NCBI GenBank assembly: GCA_003557545.1
Contig: PWOD01000060.1
Span: 1-10,110, forward strand
Reading direction: 5' to 3'
From: a bacterium
GTDB taxonomy: Bacteria; T1Sed10-126
Length of the DNA stretch: 10,110 nucleotides
This document shows, piece after piece, positions 1 through 7,907 of the stretch (the first letter of the stretch is position 1; each line of letters begins with the position of its first letter). The notes beneath the pieces were generated by a model. The model was not told the DNA's origin. It did no database searches and saw only the letters and a list, made by a program, of their open reading frames with translations. The translations under genes and the position numbers were made by a program.

Positions 1-1
1 A

Positions 2-2476
2 CCCCGACCCCGCTATGAAATCTACGTCTATTCAACAGAGATGGAAGGAATCCATCTGCGCCACAGTAAGGTCGCCCGGGGTGGTATTCGCTGGAGCGAC
101 CGGCGGGATGATTACCGAACCGAAGTGCTTGACCTGGTAAAAACTCAGAAGGTTAAAAACGCCCTGATAGTTCCCGACGGCTCCAAAGGTGGCTTTGTTC
201 TGAAAAAAGAATATTGAGAGGAGCGGGCCAACCTCGGCCAGCAAGCCCGCCAGCAATATTCAGTTTATATCCAGGGGCTGCTTGATCTTACTGACAACCG
301 GGTTGATCAACAACTTCAAACCCCACCGGGACTTATCTGCTACGATCAACCCGATCCATACCTGGTAGTGGCCGCCGACAAAGGTACCGCCGGCTACTCC
401 GATACTGCCAATCAGATCTCCCGTGACTATAATTTCTGGCTGGATGATGCCTTTGCCTCGGGCGGAGAGACCGGCTACGACCACAAGCAGCAGGGAATAA
501 CTGCCAGAGGAGCCTGGGAATCGGTTAAACGGCATTTTCGTGAGCTCGAGCAGGATATAGAATCCGAACCTTTCACAGTCGTGGGAATCGGTGATATGGG
601 GGGAGACGTTTTCGGTAATGGAATGCTTCTCTCCCGGCAGATAAAGCTGGTTGCCGCCTTCAACCACCAGCATATCTTTATCGATCCCGATCCCGATCCG
701 TCCAGATCGTTTGAAGAACGTCAAAGGCTTTTTGACAACGTCTGCGGCTGGGAAGAGTATGACAGCCAACTGCTCAGCCCGGGTGGAGGTATCTACCGTC
801 GGGACGCTCGAACTATCGAACTGTCCGAGGAAGCCCGTTCACTGCTGCAGATCGAGCAGCCCCGGCCCAGCCCTGAAACAGTTATTAAACGAATTTTAAG
901 TGCCCCGGCTGATCTCCTGTGGAACGGTGGTATCGGTACCTACATAAAGGCCACCGGACAGGCCGATTCCGAGGCCGGCGATCCCGATAACGATGACTGC
1001 CGGGTCGAAGCTTCACAGGTTCAGGCCCGAGTAATTGGCGAAGGGGGTAACCTGGGGATCACGCAAAAAGGTCGAATCGAACTGGATCAGCAAGGTGTGA
1101 TGCTAAATACTGACGCAATCGACAACAGCGGTGGAGTCGATATGTCTGACCACGAGGTCAATATAAAAATCCTGCTTCAGCAATCAATCCGACTCGGTGA
1201 ACTGGACCCGGAGAATAGAATAAAAGTTTTAAAAAGTCTAACCGATGAGCTGGTCGATATTGTAACAGCCAACAACTACAGCCAGTCAGGTGTGATAAGT
1301 CTTGAATCCCACAACTCCGAGCGCCGGCTTGACGACTACCGCCATCTGCTTTTTAAACTCGAAGAAACTGTTGAACTGAATAGGAAAGTTGAAAATCTTC
1401 CCTTTGAAAGCAGCATGCAGGAGCGGCTGAAAACCGGCGAAGGAATGGCCCGGCCAGAGCTGGCTGTCATCTTAAGCTATACTAAAATGGCCCTGCGCCA
1501 GGCCTTGAAATCGGCCGACTGGTCGGAAGAGTGGCTGATCAACCCAATGGCCAAAGATTATTTTCCCGACCGGTTAACCAGGAGTTTTCCGGCCGGACTT
1601 GACAATCATCCACTGAAACAGGAGATCGCCCTGACCAGGCTGACCAACCTGCTGGTTGATCGCTGCGGTCTCAGTTTCTTTTTTCGGCTGACCGAGGAGA
1701 CAGGAATTAAAATAGCCGACCTTGTAGGCTGGTATCTGGTTGGGAGCCGGCTGGCCGGTGAGCCAGAGCTATTTGCTGAGTTTAGAAAAACCGAAGGGCG
1801 GATCTCTACAGAAAAATATTTTACCACCTGGTGGAAACTGATCGCCCGGTTAGACGCTGTAACCGGCTGGCTCTGCAACAACCAGAACAGGACTCTCAGT
1901 CCGGCCGAATTCGAGGCTAAATTCAGTCCCCTGATAGAGAAGGCCCTTCCTCAGATCAGAGAAGTTCTCGAAGGATCAATGGAAGAACAGGACACAAGGT
2001 TCCAACGGATAAAACAGAAGGAGGATTTCTGGCAGGAACAGCTGGGTAATCATCGATTTGCCCGGCTGCGGACACGGCTTGATTATTTAATCCCGCTGCT
2101 GGATATAGTGACTCTTGCCGAGCAGAACGAGCAGCCGGTAAAAACTACCGCTAAACTTTACTTCTCACTGGGCCGCCGGCTCCATCTTGACTGGTTGATG
2201 GGCCGATTTATCCACCAGCATTCCCGGGACCACTGGGAAGAGATGGCAATCAGTTCGCTGAGCCGGGAAATAAGTATTATTCAACGAAAACTGGTAAACC
2301 AGCTCCAGACAGACGAGCTGAATCTTAAACAGCTCGAGAGCTGCTGCGCCACACAGTTAGAGGGTTTAGAAAAAATCTATCGCGATCTCGAGGCTTCCCG
2401 GCAGTTTAATTTTTCCGGCTACCAGTTTTTTGTCCAGAGATTAAGAAAAATTGCCGAAATCTGCTGGTCAAGCTAA
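2..2476 (+). CDS. NAD-specific glutamate dehydrogenase (large ~180 kDa family), C-terminal half, interrupted by an in-frame TGA
   Basis: Oxidative deamination of glutamate to 2-oxoglutarate with NAD, in the cytoplasm; family Bac_GDH. The reading frame enters from the left edge, so the N-terminal half is missing; 823 sense codons remain, against about 1600 residues for the family. Visible in order: substrate-binding segment [16 protein letters not shown], catalytic Lys in DGSKGGF (codon 185-187), [11 protein letters not shown], Rossmann glycine motif [16 protein letters not shown] (about 578-625), WNGGIGTY (about 920), [10 protein letters not shown] (about 1040), [21 protein letters not shown] split region (about 1105-1170), then the long helical C-terminal domain, ending in TAA. 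A TGA at 215-217 breaks the frame ten codons after the catalytic Lys. Homology continues in the same frame with no gap, so there is no frameshift. The first start codon after the break is GTG 368, without a ribosome binding site and inside the catalytic domain, so restart would not give a working enzyme. Family certain; functional state uncertain. Confidence 0.93.
215..217 (+). other. In-frame TGA stop inside the glutamate dehydrogenase gene
   Basis: Codons read Lys-Lys-Glu-Tyr-TGA-Glu-Glu-Arg, and conserved family sequence (GLLDLTDN, about 20 codons later) continues in the same frame. A one-base change from an Arg codon (CGA or AGA) would explain it. TGA ends the DUF948 gene at 4508-4510 and occurs inside no other gene here, so a general reassignment of TGA is unlikely. 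Confidence 0.9.
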
Positions 2477-2542
2477 GGATAAAACCGGTGATTTTAATTG
2501 ATTCTTTCAGTTGAAGGGTAGGACCCAGGATAGATCCGCCGG

Positions 2543-4096
2543 TTAACGGGATATATGAGCTGTCTTTATAATCTTCATCTCACGAATTGCATTGACCTTG
2601 ATCTCACCACTATAGGTGAGATTTTCCTCAATATCATGGGCAATTTCACGGGCCAACCCGGCCAGGTCAGCATCCGATATTTTACGATAATCAACCCAGA
2701 TCCGCAGCTCTCGACCGGCACTCATTGCATAGACTTTCCGAACCCCGGGCCGGTTACTGGCCAGTTTTCTCAGGTTGGCTATCCGCTCTGAATAATTAGT
2801 AACATTCTCTTTCCGGGCACCGGGACGGCTGCCTGAAATAGCATCGGCTGTGGCCACAATAATACTCTCCACAGCTGACGGTTCATGATCGCCATGATGA
2901 CTTTTCAAAGCGTTAATAACCGTCTCAGATTCGCCAAACTCCTCGGCGATTTCACCGCTTATTTCAGCGTGTCCACTTTCCCGCTGCCGGTCTACCGCTT
3001 TGCCAATATCATGCAGCAGTCCGGCACGACGGGCCAGATCGGCGTCCGCACCGATTTCAGCGGCGATCAACGAACTGAGCCGGGAAACCTCCATACTATG
3101 AATAATCTGGGGTTGACCATAAGAGGTTCTAAACTGTAAAATACCGAGCAGCTCAACAATTTCATCCGGAACCTTTGAGACACGGCAGCTGCGCAGGGCT
3201 TGGCGGGCGGCATCAAACTGATCCTGCCGAACCCGGCTGCGATATTTTTTAACCCCACTTTGCACGAGATCAAAGTTAAATTTTTTCTGCTGAACAATAT
3301 TATTCATGGTCCGGTAGGCTATCTCTTTTTGCACCGGCTCCATATTCTCAATCACAGCCAGCTGCTTGTCCGGCTCAAACCGAATACTGGAGTCGATAGT
3401 TTCAATCAACCGTTCACCATGCTTTTCATAAAAATCCTGCAGCCGGTCATAGGCATCCTGGTCGGGAAACTTGAGCGCGGCACTGGACACATCGGCCGGG
3501 GTGGGAATATCACAACGTGAAATAATTCTACCATGAAACCGACGGGCCAGACGGCCGGCATGGTTCTTAATAAATTTTTGATGACTCTTACAATGTTTCA
3601 TTATGCGCATCTCACTGTTAGTCACCAGATCATTTTTCAACCGCTGCAGAACAGCCTGCCGCTCCTCACCTGATTTTTTTTGCAGCCCCTCGACGATCTG
3701 CCGCTGACGATCCTTTAGTTGCTCATCTAACCGGGCCATCTGCTCTTCCATCTGATCCACAGAGCTCTGCTGTTTATCCATTAGTTTTTTTCGACCGGTC
3801 AGCCGTTCACCCATACTTTCCAGTCGTGTTTCCAGATGATTTACCTGTTTTTTCCGGGAGGCAATCTGTTTCTCCAGCAGCTCACGATGGCGGACCAGAC
3901 TCTCAGAAAAACGCTCAATCTCACCCTGGATCTGCTCTCCATCAATCTCCTCACGAGCTCGCTGCAAAATCTCTCCCGCTCGGATTTTTGCCTGTTTAAG
4001 AAGCCAGAAACTCCGTACCTTATGCAGCAGAAATCCTGCCAGAAAGGCTGCCGGCCCCAGAATTAGCAGTAAAAGGCTCAGATCTAATGTTTCCAT
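2543..4096 (-). CDS. rny: RNase Y-family protein (membrane anchor, coiled coil, degenerate KH, HD phosphohydrolase)
   Basis: RNase Y is a membrane-anchored endoribonuclease that starts mRNA decay. The protein has 517 aa, close to the usual ~520. It shows an N-terminal membrane segment (about residues 6-25), a long charged coiled coil (about 30-150), a KH-like region (about 200-270) and an HD domain (about 325-420) followed by the conserved tail (to GEIKVNAIRE). Metal/catalytic residues are all visible: His333, His362-Asp363 in GLLHDIGKA, His376, His400-His401 in SHHGD, and Asp418 in ATADAI. The KH GxxG loop, normally GREG, reads about YEKHGE here, so RNA binding may be altered. Start ATG 4096 lies 32 nt after the YtxH stop; the binding site is weak (GGGG about 15 nt upstream), suggesting translation within a shared transcript. 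It may be a paralogue of a standard RNase Y encoded elsewhere, so the symbol marks the family only. Confidence 0.87.
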   Translation of the reverse strand: METLDLSLLLLILGPAAFLAGFLLHKVRSFWLLKQAKIRAGEILQRAREEIDGEQIQGEIERFSESLVRHRELLEKQIASRKKQVNHLETRLESMGERLTGRKKLMDKQQSSVDQMEEQMARLDEQLKDRQRQIVEGLQKKSGEERQAVLQRLKNDLVTNSEMRIMKHCKSHQKFIKNHAGRLARRFHGRIISRCDIPTPADVSSAALKFPDQDAYDRLQDFYEKHGERLIETIDSSIRFEPDKQLAVIENMEPVQKEIAYRTMNNIVQQKKFNFDLVQSGVKKYRSRVRQDQFDAARQALRSCRVSKVPDEIVELLGILQFRTSYGQPQIIHSMEVSRLSSLIAAEIGADADLARRAGLLHDIGKAVDRQRESGHAEISGEIAEEFGESETVINALKSHHGDHEPSAVESIIVATADAISGSRPGARKENVTNYSERIANLRKLASNRPGVRKVYAMSAGRELRIWVDYRKISDADLAGLAREIAHDIEENLTYSGEIKVNAIREMKIIKTAHISR

Positions 4097-4128
4097 CAGC
4101 AGAAACCAATCCCCGGTCGACTACTCAT

Positions 4129-4515
4129 CTATGCCTCATCTCCATCCGGTTCAATCGGTTCGTCAACATCCGAATCAGTCGCCGGAGCCTTCTGCTCCAG
4201 ATCAACAGCGGCTTTATGTCGCTCCTGATGAAAGGTGTCCAGCGCAGCACTGATAGCTTCCAGCTCCTCACGAATCCGCTTCTGACCGCTTTCCATCGCC
4301 TGATTTTTCAGCGCTTCAAGCTCACCTTTAAGCCCCTGTACCCGGGCAATTAGATCAACTTTTCCGGTCTCCACAGAATCGATTGTGTTTTCCCCTAACT
4401 CAACAATGCGACGTCGAATCTCTTCTCCGGACTCCGGGGCAAACAGCAGAGCCACCACAGCACCTACTATCCCACCGGTTAAAAAAGCTTTAAACATGCT
4501 ATTTCCTTCACTCAT
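4129..4515 (-). CDS. YtxH-like small membrane protein
   Basis: 128 aa from ATG 4515. The start is chosen because AGGAGG lies 9 nt upstream and the product then begins MSEGNSMFKAF, as YtxH proteins often do; in-frame ATG 4521 and TTG 4524 are too close to that site. A short glycine-rich membrane segment (GGIVGAVVALLFAP, about residues 14-27) is followed by SGEEIRRRI, the typical YtxH signature, then by an amphipathic helical, probably coiled-coil, region and an acidic tail. Role unknown in the family; some members are stress-linked. The start overlaps the end of the DUF948 gene by 8 bp, so the two are probably translationally coupled. The stop is TAG. Confidence 0.8.
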   Translation of the reverse strand: MSEGNSMFKAFLTGGIVGAVVALLFAPESGEEIRRRIVELGENTIDSVETGKVDLIARVQGLKGELEALKNQAMESGQKRIREELEAISAALDTFHQERHKAAVDLEQKAPATDSDVDEPIEPDGDEA

Positions 4516-4924
4516 CTTCATCAACCTCCTGATTTGATTTAGTACTTGTTCTAAAGCTACTGAATAATTTAAATAAGGTTAACGCGCTGGACAGTGTTGA
4601 ACCTCCGCCCTTCTCCGATGAAAACCGCTGTCTCAAGTTGGCAACCACACTCTCCAGTCGATCACGGCTGGAATCTAATAACTCAGTAAACTTTTCCAGC
4701 CCTTCGCCGGCCTCCCCAACCCGCTGCTCAACTATTGAACTGACCCTTTCCAACCGACTTGTAACGGTTTCAAGTTCAGTTAAAATCGGCTCTCCTGTCT
4801 CCTTTAACAGAGAGAAAAAATCTTCGACTTCACGGGAAACAGCCCAGATTCTATAAACAACCAGCCAGATTGCTAACAGAGTGAACAGCAAAACAAAGCT
4901 GATTATCGCTTCAAACAATCCCAT
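4508..4924 (-). CDS. DUF948-like membrane protein with coiled coil
   Basis: 138 aa. One N-terminal membrane helix (about residues 5-26, FEAIISFVLLFTLLAIWLVV) is followed by a heptad-like helical stretch (about 30-100) and a low-complexity polar tail that ends VDEDE. This architecture, directly before a YtxH gene, fits DUF948 proteins; the assignment rests on layout and context rather than on a diagnostic motif. Function unknown; it could form a membrane-attached pair with the YtxH product. ATG 4924 has only a poor binding site (GGAG about 14 nt upstream). It is the only gene here that ends in TGA; a TAG follows two codons later. The ferredoxin stop is 36 bp upstream. Confidence 0.65.
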   Translation of the reverse strand: MGLFEAIISFVLLFTLLAIWLVVYRIWAVSREVEDFFSLLKETGEPILTELETVTSRLERVSSIVEQRVGEAGEGLEKFTELLDSSRDRLESVVANLRQRFSSEKGGGSTLSSALTLFKLFSSFRTSTKSNQEVDEDE

Positions 4925-4960
4925 GGTCAGAGTCTCAACTCCAAATAATCGCTGTTAAAT

Positions 4961-5227
4961 TTATAAACCCGGTTGAGGAACAGCCTGCGAAAAATCATAG
5001 CTACTGTTTTTGCAGAGATAGTCACTCCACTCCTCCGGCAGTTGATTTTCATGAAAAATTGCTTCCACGGGACATTCAGCCACACAGGTTGAACATTCAA
5101 TACATTCCTCAGGGTTGATATAATACTGATCATCAACCGACCGGCTATAGATACAGCTAACCGGACAGACATTTACACACTGGGAACATTTAACCCCCGA
5201 GCAGGGTTCCGCAATCACATATGCCAT
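4961..5227 (-). CDS. Ferredoxin with two iron-sulfur cluster motifs (extended FdxA-like type)
   Basis: 88 aa, small cytoplasmic electron carrier. The start ATG 5227 gives the typical opening MAYVIAEPC; the longer frame from GTG 5239 adds only four residues without support. First motif: Cys9, Cys14, Cys17, Cys21-Pro, Cys25. Second motif: Cys42-x2-Cys45-x2-Cys48-x3-Cys52-Pro. The segments EPC..., DQYYINPEECIEC and AIFHENQLPEEW match the group that includes seven-iron (3Fe-4S plus 4Fe-4S) ferredoxins. Those usually have Asp where this protein has Cys14, so two 4Fe-4S clusters look more likely here. An extra Cys72 lies in the tail. It is the first gene of the run towards RNase Y. The electron partner is not visible in the window. 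The stop is TAA. Confidence 0.92.
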   Translation of the reverse strand: MAYVIAEPCSGVKCSQCVNVCPVSCIYSRSVDDQYYINPEECIECSTCVAECPVEAIFHENQLPEEWSDYLCKNSSYDFSQAVPQPGL

Positions 5228-5401
5228 AGCTACCACCACAGACTTTACAGTTTTGTACCGGTGCTACCCGGTTCGGTGCCGTTTAACTCCAGACTACCTA
5301 TGATATATTTTTTTGCTCGATAAAGAAAGCAAAAACCAGCCCAATCTTAGTTTATTCTAACCCTTTTTTAAAACTATTTATTCCAACCACAGACCGATCT
5401 G

Positions 5402-6454
5402 CTACCAGCTAACAGAAATTTCTCCGGTAACTCCCTCCAGCTGATAGGCCCGGTTGGAATAATTAGAATCCTGATGAAGATATTCCAGTTTAAATAGCGA
5501 ATGGGGGCCAAACCGGTACCCGGCAGCCAGCTGCAGACGGTCCACTCTCCCGGACTGCAGATCAAGCCGGCCCCCCCGAGCGGCCAGCCAGAGTTCCGGT
5601 AAAAAACTACAAACGATCTCCAGGGAACGGTAGTCAAGCTGTTCATCCGGGAGATCCATCCGCCCCAGCTGGCCATAAAACTCCAGCGGTAGTTGACCGA
5701 CTACCGGATCATAGATCAGGTCAACCTGCCAGGCAGTGACGTCCGGTTCAGCGGTTAACGGGTCAACTACCAGCTGCTCATCGATCTGCTGGTAGATTTC
5801 AGCAGCATTACTATTATCAGTAAAATTTGTCAGGACAGGGGAATCATGATCTACCCGGTAGTAGGAAATCGAACCGGCAAGCCGGGGCAGCAGACGTTTC
5901 CACAACTTACCGCTGACAGCAAAGGACTGACCCTCCTGAAAATCTGGGCTGGCCTGGCCGTCAGTCAGGGCAAGACTCCAGCCCAGCCTCTCAAGACTGC
6001 CGGATAGTTCCAGACCGCTCTGTCGCACTGCCGGATCGACCAGCTGATTACCGATCAGGTAGTTGGCACGGCCGGAAGCGTTGTCGGTCCGGCGAGTGAA
6101 CTGTTCACCATAGTTCAATATAAAGCGGCCAATCCGCAGATCAACCCCCGGCAGCAGATCCAGCTGCTGAACAAATAGCTGTGATAGACGACCGGCAGGA
6201 TCAGCCGCAGCTTCCAGCTGCAGCTCAGCAAAAAATTCCAGGTCCCCCTCCAACCGGCCAAACCCTCGAAGATCCAGCCGGGCCCCATCAAAACTACTGC
6301 TGGCCCGGCGCGCGGTCCCGGTGTCAGCCGACAGGCTGACCAGCCGTGAACTAAACTCAACCTGATAATCAAACCGGGCTTCCACCGGGGATATCAGCAG
6401 AATGGTGAGAAATGGGATAACAAACCAGAGGTATTTTATAAAAATAAGGCCCAC
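5402..6454 (-). CDS. Outer-membrane beta-barrel protein, divergent member of the porin-like tandem family (Trp end)
   Basis: 350 codons from GTG 6454, or 347 from ATT 6445. A hydrophobic Sec signal (about residues 7-24, cleavage near VEA/RF) is followed by alternating strands with aromatic girdles, ending GEISVSW; a terminal aromatic is the BAM assembly signal. It shares with the other three genes IGRFxLNYGEQ (108-118), YLIGNxLVD...QSGLEL (132-150), WQVDLIYD (242-249), RVDRLQL (303-309) and LFKLEYLHQD (320-329). Likely a porin; the fold resembles phosphate-selective porin O/P types, but this is inference. It lacks the Asp-rich turns of its paralogues and has one Cys (282). The binding site AGGGAGG (6454-6460) overlaps the GTG and stands 8 nt before ATT, so initiation at ATT is plausible. 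The stop is TAG; no convincing terminator follows before the ferredoxin gene. Confidence 0.68.
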   Translation of the reverse strand: MGLIFIKYLWFVIPFLTILLISPVEARFDYQVEFSSRLVSLSADTGTARRASSSFDGARLDLRGFGRLEGDLEFFAELQLEAAADPAGRLSQLFVQQLDLLPGVDLRIGRFILNYGEQFTRRTDNASGRANYLIGNQLVDPAVRQSGLELSGSLERLGWSLALTDGQASPDFQEGQSFAVSGKLWKRLLPRLAGSISYYRVDHDSPVLTNFTDNSNAAEIYQQIDEQLVVDPLTAEPDVTAWQVDLIYDPVVGQLPLEFYGQLGRMDLPDEQLDYRSLEIVCSFLPELWLAARGGRLDLQSGRVDRLQLAAGYRFGPHSLFKLEYLHQDSNYSNRAYQLEGVTGEISVSW

Positions 6455-6473
6455 CTCCCTGTCCGAACGGACA
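6454..6473 (-). promoter_or_regulatory. Ribosome binding site and small dyad before the divergent porin gene
   Basis: AGGGAGG (minus strand, 6454-6460) shares its last base with the GTG at 6454 and stands 8 nt before ATT 6445, so it argues for the ATT start. Directly upstream, TGTCCG-AA-CGGACA (6460-6473, + strand) is a tight dyad that could be a protein site. Confidence 0.5.
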
Positions 6474-6520
6474 AAAAATAATAGAGCTAACTTTACCGAC
6501 CGGCCCTGCCATTAAACAAA

Positions 6521-6549
6521 ATCATACCATTAACCGGCGGACCGGTCGA
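6521..6549 (-). promoter_or_regulatory. Candidate extended -10 promoter for the divergent porin gene
   Basis: On the minus strand: TCGACC (6544-6549), 17 nt, then TATGAT (6521-6526) preceded by TGG, an extended -10. Predicted start near 6514, giving a ~70-nt leader before the AGGGAGG site. A GACCGG/CCGGTC dyad (6540-6545 and 6555-6560) covers the -35 box. Confidence 0.5.
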
Positions 6550-6576
6550 CCCTGCCGGTCAACTATAAATGACCGG
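6540..6576. promoter_or_regulatory. Cluster of GACCGG half-sites around the promoter (possible operator)
   Basis: GACCGG at 6540-6545, CCGGTC at 6555-6560 and GACCGG at 6571-6576, alternating in orientation about 15 bp apart. CCGGTCA-N8-TGACCGG (6555-6576) is a perfect dyad. GACCGG is also common in coding DNA here, which weakens the case. Confidence 0.3.
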
Positions 6577-6611
6577 GGTGAACGGTGAGCGGCAAAAAAT
6601 TTTCAGGGGGA

Positions 6612-6660
6612 AATAAAAAAAGCAAGGAGGACTGACCACATCTAAGCGGTCAATCCTCCT
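6612..6660 (-). terminator. Rho-independent terminator after the paralogue 3 gene
   Basis: Arms AGGAGGA-C-TGACC (6625-6637) and GGTCA-A-TCCTCCT (6648-6660): 12 pairs with one mismatch and a 10-nt loop. Read on the minus strand the stem is followed by TTGCTTTTTTTATTT, a clear U-tract. It lies 98 nt after the stop codon. Confidence 0.85.
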
Positions 6661-6694
6661 CACTGTGGGTGGAACATTTATTCAACTATCTGTA

Positions 6695-6728
6695 AAAACT
6701 ACTGTTTTTCAGTAAAACAAGTAGTTTT
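6695..6728 (-). terminator. AT-rich hairpin after the paralogue 3 gene (first of two)
   Basis: 14-bp stem (6695-6708 with 6714-6728, one bulged A at 6720) and a 5-nt loop, 30 nt after the TAA of the porin gene. The 3' arm on the minus strand ends in a run of five U. It may slow or stop polymerase or protect the 3' end. Confidence 0.6.
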
Positions 6729-6758
6729 CACTATAACCTGATACAGCTCTCGACAGTT

Positions 6759-7907
6759 TTAGAAGCGAATCGAAACCTCGCCAACAACACCGTCAAACTC
6801 TGTCAGATCTTCACCGCGAATTAGATCATAGAAGGCGAATACATCGTCATCCACATCCTGGGTGACATATTCCAGCTTGGCAATAACATTCTGTCCGAGC
6901 TCATGGCCAAATCCAACCTGCAGACGATCAACATCTCCCGAACTTTGAGTGGCCTCATCAGGATCAATCGTCATATCGGTATAGCGCAGAGCAAACCAGC
7001 TGCGAGGAGTAAAATCATAGCGGGCCTCAAAGGTCATATAATCGACCTCGAACTCCTCATAGATACCAGAAGCAAGAGGAACTCCAGGTGCATTAACATC
7101 CAGAGTCCCATAGTTCAGGTAGAGCCCTATGGGCAGGCCGGTCAGCGGTAAGAAATCATAGCTCAGATCAAGCTGCAGAGCATCCACTTCATGGCCACTC
7201 AGATCAGGAGCTGTATGAGCTCCAGCCACCGAGTAAACCTCGCGGGCAAACCGGTTAAACCCAAAGTTAGACTCCAGAATATCATCTGGAATATCCGGTT
7301 CGCTGTGACTTACCGTGTGGTATGAAAGGGCGCCGGTCAGACCGGGAAGAAACTCACCGGTAAACTGAATGTTCAGGGCAAGGTCCCGCTCATCACTGAA
7401 ATCTGAACCTTCCAGACCATTGGTCACGGCGACACTCCAGCCATAATCAAGATACTGTCCATAAAACTCAAGTCCGGTCTGGGAACCCACCAGGTCCACC
7501 AGCGAGTTACCGACAAGACTGTTGGACTGAACATCAGCGTTATTGGAACTGCGTCCACGCTGCTGCCCGTAATTAAGCTGAAACCGGCCAATCCTTGCAT
7601 TAACAGGAAAGATACCAATAGTAAACAGCTCATCATGACTCATATATGCTTGATAAACATCGATCTCCTGGTCACCGGCGGTGGAGGTCAAAAGTTCAAC
7701 ATAACCGTCAACATCGGGATTAACCGAGCCGGAAACCTTGAGGTTGAACAGCGCTTCGTTAAACCCCATCTCCTGACTTAAATCATTCTCTACATCCTGG
7801 AAATGGGTTGCCATCTCAGCCTCCAGCTGAATCTCAGCGGCGGCGGGAACAGCCAGCACCACGGCCAGGGTAAATACTGCAATAAAAATAACAGATAGAT
7901 CTCTCAT
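6759..7907 (-). CDS. Outer-membrane porin-like beta-barrel protein (paralogue 3 of the tandem array)
   Basis: 382 aa from ATG 7907. The start is fixed by AAGGAGG 9 nt upstream and by the signal peptide MRDLSVIFIA...PAAAEI (cleavage near residue 24). The open frame runs back to 8066, but that part is regulatory leader. Strand pattern and terminal EVSIRF mark a BAM-dependent barrel. Family motifs: IGRFQLNYGQQRGRS (106-120), DVQSNSLVGNSLVD (125-138), SQTGLEFYGQY (142-152), LQLDLSYD (244-251), LYLNYG (262-267), DRLQVGFGHE (328-337), AKLEYVTQDVDDD (343-355). Acidic turns at 315-327 and 350-355 resemble Ca-binding loops, but no complete EF-hand-like motif is present here. Substrate unknown. It has its own promoter and long leader, and two consecutive hairpins follow the TAA stop, so it is probably a separate transcription unit. 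Confidence 0.7.
   Translation of the reverse strand: MRDLSVIFIAVFTLAVVLAVPAAAEIQLEAEMATHFQDVENDLSQEMGFNEALFNLKVSGSVNPDVDGYVELLTSTAGDQEIDVYQAYMSHDELFTIGIFPVNARIGRFQLNYGQQRGRSSNNADVQSNSLVGNSLVDLVGSQTGLEFYGQYLDYGWSVAVTNGLEGSDFSDERDLALNIQFTGEFLPGLTGALSYHTVSHSEPDIPDDILESNFGFNRFAREVYSVAGAHTAPDLSGHEVDALQLDLSYDFLPLTGLPIGLYLNYGTLDVNAPGVPLASGIYEEFEVDYMTFEARYDFTPRSWFALRYTDMTIDPDEATQSSGDVDRLQVGFGHELGQNVIAKLEYVTQDVDDDVFAFYDLIRGEDLTEFDGVVGEVSIRF

Noticed and set aside
2477-2542. Possible terminator between the convergent glutamate dehydrogenase and RNase Y genes
   Set aside because: Only an AACCGG/CCGGTT pair with a long loop and weak small stems; no U-tract in either direction.
5300-5330. TTTTTGCT/AGCAAAAA dyad upstream of the ferredoxin gene
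   Set aside because: Eight-pair but almost all A-T; no U-tract after it and no well-spaced promoter boxes, so neither terminator nor operator can be claimed.
6115-6372. Open frame inside the divergent porin gene
   Set aside because: Shadow of the real gene in another frame; the real frame carries the signal peptide and family motifs.
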